DNA of 17,106 nt from an uncultured Alistipes sp. (GTDB lineage: Bacteria; Bacteroidota; Bacteroidia; Bacteroidales; Rikenellaceae), in the NCBI GenBank assembly GCA_959604655.1, contig CAUHCL010000035.1:1-17106 (forward strand). The letters run 5' to 3'. The position numbers and the translations under genes are program-made. The notes under the pieces are model-generated. The model did not search any database. It was not told the origin of the DNA and saw nothing but the letters and a program-made list of their open reading frames with translations. This document shows, one piece after another, positions 7,821 through 15,527 of the stretch (positions within the stretch are counted from its first letter, which is position 1; each line of letters begins with the position of its first letter).

Positions 7821-8869
7821 CAGATGATAAGCATGGCGTCGCCGTAGGTGCCGAATCGGTATCCTTCCTCCTTGGCGACCTTGTAGGCGTTCATCACGCA
7901 GTCGTAGCCTCCGAAAGCGGCCACCATCATGAGCTGCGTCGAGTAGGGGAGGTGGAAGTTCGACACCATCGCGTCGGCGACGGTGAAGTCGTAGGGGTGG
8001 AATATGAACTTGTTGGTCCAGCCCTCCATGGGCTTTATCATGCCGCCAGTGGATACGGCCGTCTCCACGGTGCGCATCACCGTGGTGCCTATGGCCACCA
8101 CCTTGCGTCCGTCGCGCTTGGCGGCGTTGACCTGCTCGGCGGCATGTTCGGTGACGAAGAACTGCTCGGAGTCCATCTTGTGCTTCGACAGATCCTCCAC
8201 GTCCACCGTGCGGAAGTTGCCCAGACCCGCATGCAGGGTTATGAAGGCCGAGTCGATGCCCTTGATCTCCATGCGCTTGAGCAGATGCTTCGAGAAGTGC
8301 ATGCCCGCCGTGGGGGCGGCCACGGCACCTTCGTGCGCGGCGAATATGGTCTGGTAGCGCTCGGTGTCCTCGGGTTCCACCTTCTCGCGCACCCAGCGGG
8401 GCAGGGGCGTCTCGCCGAGTTTGAAAAGGGCCTCCTTGAATTCCTCGTACGATCCGTCGAAGAGGAACCGCAGCGTGCGGCCGCGCGAGGTGGTGTTGTC
8501 GATCACCTCGGCGCCCATCATGTCGTCGTCGCCGAAGTAGAGCTTGTTGCCGATGCGGATCTTGCGGGCGGGGTCGACCAGCACGTCCCACAGGCGCAGT
8601 TCGCGGTTGAGCTCGCGCAGCAGGAATATCTCTATTTCGGCGCCCGTCTTCTCCTTGTTGCCGTAGAGGCGGGCGGGGAAGACCTTGGTGTCGTTGAACA
8701 CGAAAAGATCCTTTTCGTCGAAATATTCTATTATATCCTTGAAAATGCGGTGTTCGATCGAACCGTCGGCACGTTTTACGACCATCAGACGCGATTCATC
8801 GCGATTCTCGGCAGGGTATTTGGCCAGCATGTCGGCGGCGAACTCATACCCGTATTGAGACAACTTCAT
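7820..8869 (-). CDS. queA: S-adenosylmethionine:tRNA ribosyltransferase-isomerase
   Basis: QueA transfers and isomerises the ribosyl part of S-adenosylmethionine onto 7-aminomethyl-7-deazaguanine in the tRNA wobble position, giving epoxyqueuosine. The 349-residue protein is full length for the family. Family signatures are visible in order: LSQYGYEF near the N-terminus, FNDTKVFPARL (58-68), EGAVAAPTAGMHF (180-192), LHAGLGNFRTV (212-222), FHLPYSTQLMMVAAFGG, and the C-terminal YRFGTYGDAMLI. It follows truB after 101 bases that contain a GC hairpin, and its stop codon overlaps the start of the BNR gene by one base. No preQ1 riboswitch-like structure is recognised in the leader. Other queuosine genes are not in this window. 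Confidence 0.97.
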   Translation of the reverse strand: MKLSQYGYEFAADMLAKYPAENRDESRLMVVKRADGSIEHRIFKDIIEYFDEKDLFVFNDTKVFPARLYGNKEKTGAEIEIFLLRELNRELRLWDVLVDPARKIRIGNKLYFGDDDMMGAEVIDNTTSRGRTLRFLFDGSYEEFKEALFKLGETPLPRWVREKVEPEDTERYQTIFAAHEGAVAAPTAGMHFSKHLLKRMEIKGIDSAFITLHAGLGNFRTVDVEDLSKHKMDSEQFFVTEHAAEQVNAAKRDGRKVVAIGTTVMRTVETAVSTGGMIKPMEGWTNKFIFHPYDFTVADAMVSNFHLPYSTQLMMVAAFGGYDCVMNAYKVAKEEGYRFGTYGDAMLII

Positions 8870-8918
8870 AATTCTGCAACCTATATAATTTCAAATGTGA
8901 ACGTTACAAGCGGCGGCA

Positions 8919-8935
8919 CGCGCCCTGCGGGCGCG
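8919..8935 (-). other. GC-rich hairpin between truB and queA
   Basis: A perfect seven-base stem CGCGCCC/GGGCGCG encloses a TGC loop. There is no T-run on either side, so it is not an intrinsic terminator. It may pause transcription or affect stability of the truB-queA message. Confidence 0.4.
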
Positions 8936-8970
8936 GATATGCATGCCTATCAATTGGTAATACGAATTTT

Positions 8971-9690
8971 TTAGCGATTTGTTTCGCACTCGGCCAGTTT
9001 TTCGAGGAAATTTTCCAGATTCCATGCGTTTTCGGCCGTGAAGCCGCCGCTTCGGGTGCGGCGCAGCGAGGTGAGGTAGGCTCCGCTGCGCAGTTCCTCG
9101 CCTATCTCCTGCGCCAGCGAGCGTATGTAGGTGCCCTTGCTGCACCGCACGCGTATGCGCATGCGCGGCATTTCGTAATCCTCCATCTCTATCTCGTGGA
9201 TGGTTATAAGCGCCTTGCGCAGCTCCACTTCCTCGCCCGCGCGGGCGAACTCGTAGGCGCGCACGCCCTCCACCTTCTTGGCCGAGTAGATCGGCGGGGC
9301 TTGCAGGCGCTCGCCCGTGAGGCGGCCCAGAGCCTCGCCGGCCATCTCGCGAGTGATGTGGTCGGTGGGGTAGCGGCGGTCTATGGGGTGTTCCATGTCG
9401 AAGCTGGGGGTGGTGGCTCCTATCTCCAGTTCGGCCGTGTACTCCTTTTCCTCGGCCTGGAGGGCGTTCACCATCTTGGTGGCCTTGCCTATGCAGACTA
9501 TGAGCACGCCCGTGGCCAGCGGGTCGAGCGTTCCCGCGTGACCCACCTTTATTTTGCGGTAGCCCGATCGGTTGAGGGCGAATTTTATCTTTCGCACCAC
9601 GTCGGTCGAGGTCCAGTTGAGTGGTTTGTCGATAACGGCTATGTAGCCCTCGGCGAAATCTATGTCGGCGAGCGATCGGGTGTCGGTCAT
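8971..9690 (-). CDS. truB: tRNA pseudouridine(55) synthase
   Basis: TruB isomerises U55 in the T-loop of tRNAs to pseudouridine. The 239-residue protein contains the signature KVGHAGTLDPLATGVL with catalytic D56, the substrate-binding PPIYSAKKVEGVRAYEFAR, and SKGTYIRSLAQEIGE in the third motif. At 239 residues it is shorter than the roughly 300-residue proteobacterial enzyme because it ends soon after the catalytic domain and lacks a full C-terminal PUA domain, as is common in Bacteroidota. The start MTDTRSLADI is chosen because it comes two bases after the uppP stop; the frame extends upstream only as antisense-like sequence inside uppP. The tight spacing indicates cotranscription and probable translational coupling with uppP. 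Confidence 0.96.
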   Translation of the reverse strand: MTDTRSLADIDFAEGYIAVIDKPLNWTSTDVVRKIKFALNRSGYRKIKVGHAGTLDPLATGVLIVCIGKATKMVNALQAEEKEYTAELEIGATTPSFDMEHPIDRRYPTDHITREMAGEALGRLTGERLQAPPIYSAKKVEGVRAYEFARAGEEVELRKALITIHEIEMEDYEMPRMRIRVRCSKGTYIRSLAQEIGEELRSGAYLTSLRRTRSGGFTAENAWNLENFLEKLAECETNR

Positions 9691-9692
9691 TT

Positions 9693-10487
9693 TCAGATGA
9701 GATTGCAGATTATGGAAACGATGCCCGCCGCGGCGCAGTAGGCCGCGAACCATATCAGCTTGCCGCGCTTGACGACGCCGATCATGAACTTGCATGCCGC
9801 GCAGCCCACCACGAAGGCCGTGACGAAGCCGCATGCCATAGGCACGGCGCCCACGGAGCCGAATGCCACCTCGCCCTTGGCCAGCGTGAGCAGCATCTCG
9901 CCGAGGATGGGGGCCAGCACCATGAGGAACGAGAACTGTGCCACGGCGCCCTTGTTGTTGCCCAGCAGCAGTCCCGTGGCTATGGTCGAGCCCGAGCGCG
10001 AGAGTCCGGGCATGGCGGCCACGGCCTGCGCTATGCCGATGATGAAGGCGTCGCGGTACGATATGTTCTCCTTCACGCGCGGGCGGGCGTAGTAGGCGAA
10101 CGCGAGCAGCACCGAGGTGAGCAGCAGCATGGCTCCCACGATGGTGAGTATGTGCGGTGAGTCGAGCATGGCATCGATCCTGTCCTTCAGCGCGAAGCCC
10201 ACTATGCCTATGGGTATCATCGAGACGACGATCTTCAGCACGTAGGCCTGCTCGTCGTTGAAACGGCGCGAGAAGAGCCCCAGAAGCAGGCGCTTCACCT
10301 CGGGCCACAGCACGAAGATGGTGCTGAGCACCGTGGCGGCGTGCAACGTGACGTCGAACGCGAGGTTCTCTTCTATCTGTACGCCCAGCAGGGCTTTGGC
10401 TATTTGCAGGTGGCCGCTGCTCGATACGGGCAGGAATTCGGTAAGCCCCTGTACGGCTCCGAGGATGATGGCTTCAATCGCTGTCAT
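9693..10487 (-). CDS. uppP: Undecaprenyl-diphosphatase (UppP/BacA type)
   Basis: This integral membrane enzyme dephosphorylates undecaprenyl diphosphate so the lipid carrier can be reused for peptidoglycan and surface-glycan synthesis; overexpression of the family gives bacitracin resistance. The 264-residue protein matches the usual length. The two catalytic signatures are present: GLTEFLPVSSSGHLQI (14-29, with E17 and H26) and PGLSRSGSTIATG (160-172, with R164). The rest is mostly hydrophobic helices. The next gene, truB, begins two bases after its stop. A 103-base gap separates it from the DUF3098 gene; this holds a hairpin (CGCGCCG/CGGCGCG, 10542-10562) without a T-run and no recognisable promoter. 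Confidence 0.97.
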   Translation of the reverse strand: MTAIEAIILGAVQGLTEFLPVSSSGHLQIAKALLGVQIEENLAFDVTLHAATVLSTIFVLWPEVKRLLLGLFSRRFNDEQAYVLKIVVSMIPIGIVGFALKDRIDAMLDSPHILTIVGAMLLLTSVLLAFAYYARPRVKENISYRDAFIIGIAQAVAAMPGLSRSGSTIATGLLLGNNKGAVAQFSFLMVLAPILGEMLLTLAKGEVAFGSVGAVPMACGFVTAFVVGCAACKFMIGVVKRGKLIWFAAYCAAAGIVSIICNLI

Positions 10488-10590
10488 GGGTGTTTGTCGG
10501 GTGTGTGTTTGTCTGTTCGGTTACGGTACGGGCCGCAGCTGCGCGCCGCGAATGTCGGCGCGGTGCCGCGAAACGCAGGTCGGGCGGGAT

Positions 10591-10863
10591 CTAAAACCGC
10601 TTCATCAGGGCGAATATCTCGAATCCGAATCCGCCCACCACCAGTATGGGTGCGAGGGTTATGCGGCGCCACGAGAACATGGCGTAGTTGAACTCTTCGG
10701 GATTGTCGCTGCCGCCTCCGCACATGAGCGCCATGCCCATCACTATCACGGCGAATCCCGCCAGCAGCAGTATGTAGTTTTTCATCGTGAGCGGCATCTC
10801 CGCGTCGTTCTTGTCGGTGGCGGCGTCGAAGCGCGCACGCAGTTTTTCGAGTATGTTTTTCAT
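10591..10863 (-). CDS. DUF3098 small membrane protein
   Basis: The 90-residue protein matches the Bacteroidota DUF3098 family. After a charged N-terminal segment (about 1-26) there are two membrane segments, around residues 29-47 and 69-86. Between them is a loop with CGGGSDNPEEFNYAMFSWRRITLAPI, whose GGGSD and F-S-x-RRITLAP parts are the family hallmark. No function is established. Its position between ftsX and uppP is, from general knowledge, a recurrent arrangement in Bacteroidota, which makes a role in the division or cell-envelope machinery plausible but unproven. It begins 10 bases after ftsX and is almost certainly cotranscribed with it. Confidence 0.9.
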   Translation of the reverse strand: MKNILEKLRARFDAATDKNDAEMPLTMKNYILLLAGFAVIVMGMALMCGGGSDNPEEFNYAMFSWRRITLAPILVVGGFGFEIFALMKRF

Positions 10864-10873
10864 AATGTGAACG

Positions 10874-11749
10874 CTAATAAAGGAATATCTTGTTCGACTT
10901 CATGTTGACGAACTTGTTCACTGCGAATGCCGTGAACAGCAGCGATATGACCACTCCGCAGAGGATCATCGCCGCAGCCGTCATGCCTATCTTCGCCAGC
11001 TCGGCGGCCGACACTATCTCGGGCATGGCGCCGCTCAGCGCCGCGGTCGAGGCGCCGAAAAGAAGTCCCGCCACTATGCCCGCCCAGATGCCCTGCTTGG
11101 CCGCCGTGGCCAGGAACGGCCGCATGATGTAGCCTTTGGTGGCTCCCACGAGCTTGAGGGTATTAATAAGGTATCGGCGCGAGAAGATCGCCAGCCGTAT
11201 GGTGTTGTTGAGCAGTATGAGCGAGATTACGAGCAGCGCGCCGCCGAAGGCCGCCAGCACGATGGTGATCTTCGATATGGTGGCGTGCAGCCGCTCGATC
11301 ATCGAGGCGGGATAGGCCACGTAGACCACGCCCCGCAGCGCCGAGAACTTGTCGACCATCGCGTCGGTGGCGGCGCGGTCGGCGGCCTCCACGGCTACCT
11401 CGAAGCTGCTGCGCAGCGGATTGTCGTCGAGTATCTCGTCTATCTCGGCGGCGAACATGCGGCGGAACTCGGCGTCGTCGATCTTGTCGCGTCGGTCGAT
11501 GTATTCCACGTGCGTCACCCCCTCTATGGCGGCCAGCGCGTCGGCTATCTCGGCGCGGTGCGCCTCGTCGACCGAGTTGTCCAACTCCACCGACAGCGTG
11601 ATGCTGTCGCGCAGCGTGCGGGTGGCCTCCAGAGCCGCGGCGAGCATGTAGCCCACCGATCCCAGCAGAAAGAGCACCAGCGAGATGCTCACGGTCGAGA
11701 CTATGTACGACCGTCGTACCTTACGCCTCAATCTTTTGTCGTCTCTCAT
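10874..11749 (-). CDS. ftsX: Cell-division permease FtsX
   Basis: FtsX forms an ABC-type complex with the ATPase FtsE that activates peptidoglycan hydrolases at the division site. The 291-residue protein has the expected topology: a basic cytoplasmic N-terminus, TM1 (about 17-40), an extracytoplasmic domain (about 41-155), then TM2 (160-181), TM3 (209-232) and TM4 (254-278). The cytoplasmic stretch between TM2 and TM3, IFSRRYLINTLKLVGATKGYI (about 188-208), is the conserved coupling region that contacts FtsE. ftsE is not in the window, which is normal for Bacteroidota, where the two genes are often unlinked. The start overlaps the YfhO-family gene by 29 bases, implying coupled translation. 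Confidence 0.95.
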   Translation of the reverse strand: MRDDKRLRRKVRRSYIVSTVSISLVLFLLGSVGYMLAAALEATRTLRDSITLSVELDNSVDEAHRAEIADALAAIEGVTHVEYIDRRDKIDDAEFRRMFAAEIDEILDDNPLRSSFEVAVEAADRAATDAMVDKFSALRGVVYVAYPASMIERLHATISKITIVLAAFGGALLVISLILLNNTIRLAIFSRRYLINTLKLVGATKGYIMRPFLATAAKQGIWAGIVAGLLFGASTAALSGAMPEIVSAAELAKIGMTAAAMILCGVVISLLFTAFAVNKFVNMKSNKIFLY

Positions 11750-14204
11750 TGCGTATGCGGTAAATCAAGGTTATGACGAATGCCGCGAGCGTGGCGATCG
11801 AGAAGAACAGCGTGATCCCCTCGGCCGCGGCCCAGTGCGGCGCGCGGTAGCGCCATTCCACCGTGTGGCGGCCCGCAGGCAGCTCCAGCGCGCGCAGTAT
11901 GTAGTCGGCGCGCAGCGGGCGCGCGGGGCGGCCGTCGATCTCGGCGGTCCATCCGTCGGCGTCGTATATCTCCGAGAAGACCGCGAGGGCATCCCCTTGG
12001 GCTTCGTATTCGTAGCGCAGGTAGTTGGGGCGATACTCCGTCAGCTCTATTTCGGCCTCGGCGAAGTTGTAGTTCTCGGGCAGGAAGGCGTCGCTCAACA
12101 CCGCCTCGCGCTTGTTGTCGATGCGGCCCGTGAGTTCGATCTCCTCCTCGGGCGACGAGGCGCGCACCACGCTGCCCACCGTCCACGCCGCGCCGTTGGC
12201 CGACTCGCGCACCTCCACATCCTCCGCCGCGGCCGAGGGGCCTATCACGTAGCGTACGTTGAGCAGGTCGAGGGCCTTTTCGTCGCCCCGCGACAGGTAG
12301 CGGTCGATCATGTCCTGGTAACGGGCCGTCTTGGCTCCGTGGTAGCCGCCCACCGAACGGTGGAAGTAAGACGTAGTGGCGTCGTTGAACGGCGACACCG
12401 AGAGGTTGAGCACGCGGTAGGCGGGATCCTTGTCGCGCATTATCAGCTTGTCGGCCTCGGTGGGGAGTATCGCGGCCGAGCGTTCGGGCACGAAGTCGTC
12501 CCAACTTAGATAGCGAGTGTCGGCCGCTATGAGGTCGGCCGCCGCTATGACCCCGAGCACCGCGCACAGTGCCGCGCCGCGGGTGAGGAGCTTTTTGTTG
12601 AGCCACAGCCATACGGCCGCGGCGGCCAGCAGTACGAATGCGAGCGAGCGCATAGCGTCGGCACGCATCGCCTCGGCCCGTTCGTCGGCCATTGCCGATG
12701 CCGCCGCCCAGCCGATCTGTTCGTGCAGCCCCTGCTTCACGTATTGCTCGCCGCCCTGTTGCAGCAGCATCTGTCGGAACTGCTCGGTGAGCTGCGCGCC
12801 GCTCTGCTGCATGCCGAAGTCGCCGAGCGAGCGTCCGCCGACGATCATCACCAGCAGCACGCCCGCGCAGATCCCCGCCGACCATTTCAGCGCGCGCCGT
12901 GTTTGCGCCGCATCGGCCTTGCCGCCCGTCATGCGGGCCAGACCCGCCGCGGCCAGCAGCGGCACCGCCCATTGTATCACCACGAGCGACATCGATACCG
13001 TTCGGAACTTGTCGTACCCGGGCAGCCATTTGAAAAGCAGCTCGGTGAACCACATCATGTGGCTGCCCCACGCCATGAATAGCGTGACGAGCATGGCGCC
13101 CGCTATCCACCATCTCTCGCGGGCGGGGAGCAGGAACAGCGCCAGCAGCGCGAGGAATACGGCGGCGGCGCCCAGATATGTCGGTCCCGCCGTGTAGGGC
13201 TGGTCGCCGCGGTAGCGGGGCAGGTATTGCGCGAAATTCTCCAGCCCGTAGGGCTTCAGGGCCTTCGCCACGGCGCCGTCCTCGGAGAACGAGTCGGCCG
13301 ACGAGCCGCCCATGAAGTCGGGCACCAGCATGTTGAGGCTCTCGCCCTTGCCGTAGCTCCATGCCGTGGCGTATCCGAGGTCGAGCCCCTTGGCGCCGTC
13401 GGCGGCATCGTCGCGGACGAGTTCCGATCCGCCGCGCGTGGTGGTGGCGGTATGTTTATAGGTGTACCACAGCGGCGAGAAGTTCGATCCCACGGCCAGC
13501 AGCGCGGCGGCGGCCAACAGCCCCGTGCGTTTGGCGAAGTCGCGCCCGCGGCGCTCGCGCAGGGCGTAGACGCATTCGCTGATCCACAGCGCGGCCGCTG
13601 CGATGCAGAAGTAGTAGGTTATCTGCGGGTGGTTGGCGCCTATTTCGAGCGAGGCGAAGAGCGCCGTGCAGGCCGCTCCGAGCAGCATGTCGCGCCGCAG
13701 CGTGCAGTATATTCCCGCCATCATGGGCGGGGCGTAGACCAGCGCCCACATCTTGGTGACGTGGCCCGCACCTATGATGAGTATGAAATAGGTGGAGAAT
13801 CCGTATGCCAGCGCGCCGACCAGTGCGACCCACGGCCCGAAGCCGAAGAGCAGCAGCGCGGCCCACATGGCCGTCATGGCGAAGAAGAGAAACGACGCGG
13901 GGGTGTCGACTGCCTTCACGATCTTGCCCACGGTGCCCTTCACCGCCTGCGCGGGATACCTCACGTCGATCAGGTAGGCGGGCATGCCGCCGAACATGCG
14001 GCCCGTCCATTGCGGGTCTTCGCCCGTGGCTTCGCGGGCGTCGGCTATGTCCTTGCTCATGCCCTTGTATTGCGTCACGTCGTGCTGCGGGAGCGTCTCG
14101 CCCGCGAACTGCGGCGCGAAATAGAGGGCGGCGAGCACGAAAAAGAGTGCCACGACCCCTGCGGCGAACAGCATGCTGCGGTATGGAAGGCTGAGATGAT
14201 TCAT
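11721..14204 (-). CDS. YfhO-family multi-spanning membrane protein
   Basis: The 827-residue protein matches the YfhO family, large membrane proteins with a GT-C-like core that are thought to modify surface polymers such as teichoic or lipid-linked glycans in Gram-positives; the role in Bacteroidota is unknown. Visible features are TM1 right after MNHLSLPYRS, an extracytoplasmic loop with DVTQYKGMSKDI, many hydrophobic segments through about the first two thirds, a soluble region, and the C-terminal family signature FSEIYDADGWTAEIDG followed by LRALELPAGRHTVEWRY. A last TM segment (about 795-815) precedes a basic tail. The start MNHLS is preferred over an upstream ATG because the -7 box at 14225-14232 places transcription start just before it. 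It leads the minus-strand operon and overlaps ftsX by 29 bases. Confidence 0.9.
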   Translation of the reverse strand: MNHLSLPYRSMLFAAGVVALFFVLAALYFAPQFAGETLPQHDVTQYKGMSKDIADAREATGEDPQWTGRMFGGMPAYLIDVRYPAQAVKGTVGKIVKAVDTPASFLFFAMTAMWAALLLFGFGPWVALVGALAYGFSTYFILIIGAGHVTKMWALVYAPPMMAGIYCTLRRDMLLGAACTALFASLEIGANHPQITYYFCIAAAALWISECVYALRERRGRDFAKRTGLLAAAALLAVGSNFSPLWYTYKHTATTTRGGSELVRDDAADGAKGLDLGYATAWSYGKGESLNMLVPDFMGGSSADSFSEDGAVAKALKPYGLENFAQYLPRYRGDQPYTAGPTYLGAAAVFLALLALFLLPARERWWIAGAMLVTLFMAWGSHMMWFTELLFKWLPGYDKFRTVSMSLVVIQWAVPLLAAAGLARMTGGKADAAQTRRALKWSAGICAGVLLVMIVGGRSLGDFGMQQSGAQLTEQFRQMLLQQGGEQYVKQGLHEQIGWAAASAMADERAEAMRADAMRSLAFVLLAAAAVWLWLNKKLLTRGAALCAVLGVIAAADLIAADTRYLSWDDFVPERSAAILPTEADKLIMRDKDPAYRVLNLSVSPFNDATTSYFHRSVGGYHGAKTARYQDMIDRYLSRGDEKALDLLNVRYVIGPSAAAEDVEVRESANGAAWTVGSVVRASSPEEEIELTGRIDNKREAVLSDAFLPENYNFAEAEIELTEYRPNYLRYEYEAQGDALAVFSEIYDADGWTAEIDGRPARPLRADYILRALELPAGRHTVEWRYRAPHWAAAEGITLFFSIATLAAFVITLIYRIRNERRQKIEA

Positions 14205-14224
14205 ATTTTTATAAATAGGCGGGT

Positions 14225-14232
14225 CAAAGATA
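14225..14232 (-). promoter_or_regulatory. Bacteroidota promoter for the YfhO-ftsX operon
   Basis: The minus strand reads TATCTTTG, matching the -7 consensus TAnnTTTG, and CTTG at 14253-14256 lies 20 bases upstream as a weak -33 box. The predicted leader is only about 14 bases. The box is the first of three CAAAGnTA motifs at the edges of the tandem repeat units, the others being at 14298-14305 and 14373-14380. Confidence 0.7.
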
Positions 14233-14377
14233 CGTATAAGCGAGGGCAAAAGCAAGCCTGCTTGTATTTTGCCGAGCGAAAGTATCTAAGGCGCAGCCAA
14301 AGGTACGAATAAGCCGAGCGCAAAAGCAAATTTATTTGCGATTTTGTCGGGGCGGAGCACCTAAGGCGCAGCCAAAG
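14225..14377. repeat. Two tandem ~75-base palindromic repeat units between divergent promoters
   Basis: Unit 1 begins at CAAAG 14225, unit 2 at CAAAG 14298, and a third CAAAG ends the array at 14373-14377, giving periods of 73 and 75 bases. The units share CAAAGnTACGnATAAGC at the start and CTAAGGCGCAGCCAAAG at the end. Each has a hairpin in the middle: core CAAGC-CT-GCTTG in unit 1 and CAAAT-TT-ATTTG in unit 2, with outer arms GCAAAA and TTTTG. Sequence differences within the cores keep the pairing. The array fills most of the 252 bases between the YfhO start and the polyprenyl synthase start. Confidence 0.85.
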
Positions 14378-14422
14378 TTACGAAAAACATTCCTTTTTCG
14401 GTGTGTAATTGCAAAAAATTAC

Positions 14423-14430
14423 TATATTTG
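14423..14430 (+). promoter_or_regulatory. Bacteroidota -7 promoter box for the polyprenyl synthase gene
   Basis: TATATTTG is a perfect TAnnTTTG match. Transcription would start near 14437, about 20 bases before the chosen ATG at 14457, which rules out the upstream ATG at 14409. No strong -33 TTTG is seen; a T-rich stretch lies at 14394-14398. Confidence 0.7.
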
Positions 14431-14456
14431 CAAAGTTAACGGTATTTGCAGAAAAG

Positions 14457-15473
14457 ATGGATATGGTAAGTCTGGATGCCATTCGCACGCCGATAGCATC
14501 GGATATGGAGGCTTTCGAGGAGTTCGTAAGGAACCGCTTCGATTCGGATGGCAAACTGATGTCCGAGATGTTGTCGCATGCTCTCTCCTCGCGCGGAAAG
14601 GGCATACGTCCCATCGTGGTCATGCTTACCTCGGCGCTCACCTCGGCCGCGAACAAGCGGCAGTGGGTGGCGGGCGAGCGCAACTGTACCATGCGCACCT
14701 ATCTGGCCGCCATGATGGTGGAGATGCTGCATACCGCCTCGCTCATCCACGACGACGTGATCGACGGCGCCGACATGCGCCGCGGCCGCCCCTCGGTGAA
14801 CGCCCTGTGGCAGTCGCGCAACGCCGTGGTGCTGGGCGACTACATTCTGGCGCGCACGATGAGCACGGGCATGGCCAGCGCGCAGTACGATCTTGTGTCT
14901 CACATCATAGGCTCGGTGGCCACGCTGTGCGAAGGCGAGGTGCTGCAAAGCCAGCATGCGCGCGATAGGGACACCACGCGCCGCGACTATCTGGAGATAA
15001 TATACAAGAAGACGGCCAGCCTGATAAGCATAAGCGCGTCGGCGGGGGCCGTGTCGGTCATAGCGTCACACGAGGACATAGAGCGTATGCGCCGTTTCGG
15101 CGAGGCGCTGGGCATGGCGTTCCAGATCAAGGACGACATACTCGATTACAGCCGTTCGGGCCGCACGGGCAAGCCCGCGGGCAACGATCTGCGCGAAGGC
15201 AAGATAACCCTGCCTCTCATAGAGGTGCTGGAGCGTTGCGAACCTGCCGAGAAGCTGCGCCTGCTGGACAACCTCTCGCGGTGCGGCGAGGATACGGCCG
15301 CCATGGAGTATATCCACGATGTGGTGGAGACCTCGGGCGGCATCTGTTTGGCCGAGCGCACCATGCGCACCTACATCGACCGCGCGGTGGAGATACTGTC
15401 GCAGTACGACGACTCGCCTTATCGCACATCGCTCATAAACCTGTGCGCCTACGTGGCCGAGCGCGACCGATGA
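14457..15473 (+). CDS. Long-chain polyprenyl diphosphate synthase
   Basis: This 338-residue trans-prenyltransferase condenses isopentenyl diphosphate onto an allylic primer in the cytoplasm, probably to build the side chain of menaquinone. Both aspartate-rich motifs are intact: DDVID (D99, D100, D103) and DDILD (D226, D227, D230). GKGIRP (47-52) supplies the lysine and arginine that bind diphosphate, and RRGRPS (108-113) and K185 in KKTASL are also in place. The fifth residue before the first motif is Ala (A94), not an aromatic, which in this family favours longer products such as octaprenyl or solanesyl rather than farnesyl diphosphate. The exact length cannot be read. The start is set by the -7 box at 14423-14430; ATG at 14463 is an alternative. 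A 54-base gap with no clear promoter precedes the transporter gene. Confidence 0.94.
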   Translation: MDMVSLDAIRTPIASDMEAFEEFVRNRFDSDGKLMSEMLSHALSSRGKGIRPIVVMLTSALTSAANKRQWVAGERNCTMRTYLAAMMVEMLHTASLIHDDVIDGADMRRGRPSVNALWQSRNAVVLGDYILARTMSTGMASAQYDLVSHIIGSVATLCEGEVLQSQHARDRDTTRRDYLEIIYKKTASLISISASAGAVSVIASHEDIERMRRFGEALGMAFQIKDDILDYSRSGRTGKPAGNDLREGKITLPLIEVLERCEPAEKLRLLDNLSRCGEDTAAMEYIHDVVETSGGICLAERTMRTYIDRAVEILSQYDDSPYRTSLINLCAYVAERDR

Positions 15474-15527
15474 GACCGAAGCAAAGAACGACAAGAAATA
15501 ACTTAATCAACTAATCTAAAATTTCTG

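Noticed and set aside
8870..8970. A preQ1 riboswitch upstream of queA
   Set aside because: Only a simple GC hairpin is visible; I see no H-type pseudoknot pattern with an A-rich tail. Regulation by preQ1 cannot be supported.
10542..10562. Hairpin between DUF3098 and uppP as a terminator
   Set aside because: The seven-base stem has no T-run on the minus strand, and the gene order suggests readthrough to uppP.
11746..13362. A 1.6-kb alternative frame on the minus strand inside the YfhO gene
   Set aside because: Its translation is arginine- and glycine-rich out-of-frame sequence with no membrane pattern, while the YfhO frame shows clear membrane segments and the family C-terminal signature.
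14225..14377. The tandem repeats as a CRISPR array
   Set aside because: Only two units are present, periods are about 75 bases, the similarity extends through the whole unit rather than alternating with unique spacers, and no cas genes are nearby.
14409..14456. Upstream ATG at 14409 as the start of the polyprenyl synthase
   Set aside because: The -7 promoter box lies at 14423-14430, so this ATG would be upstream of the transcription start, and the extra residues have no family support.
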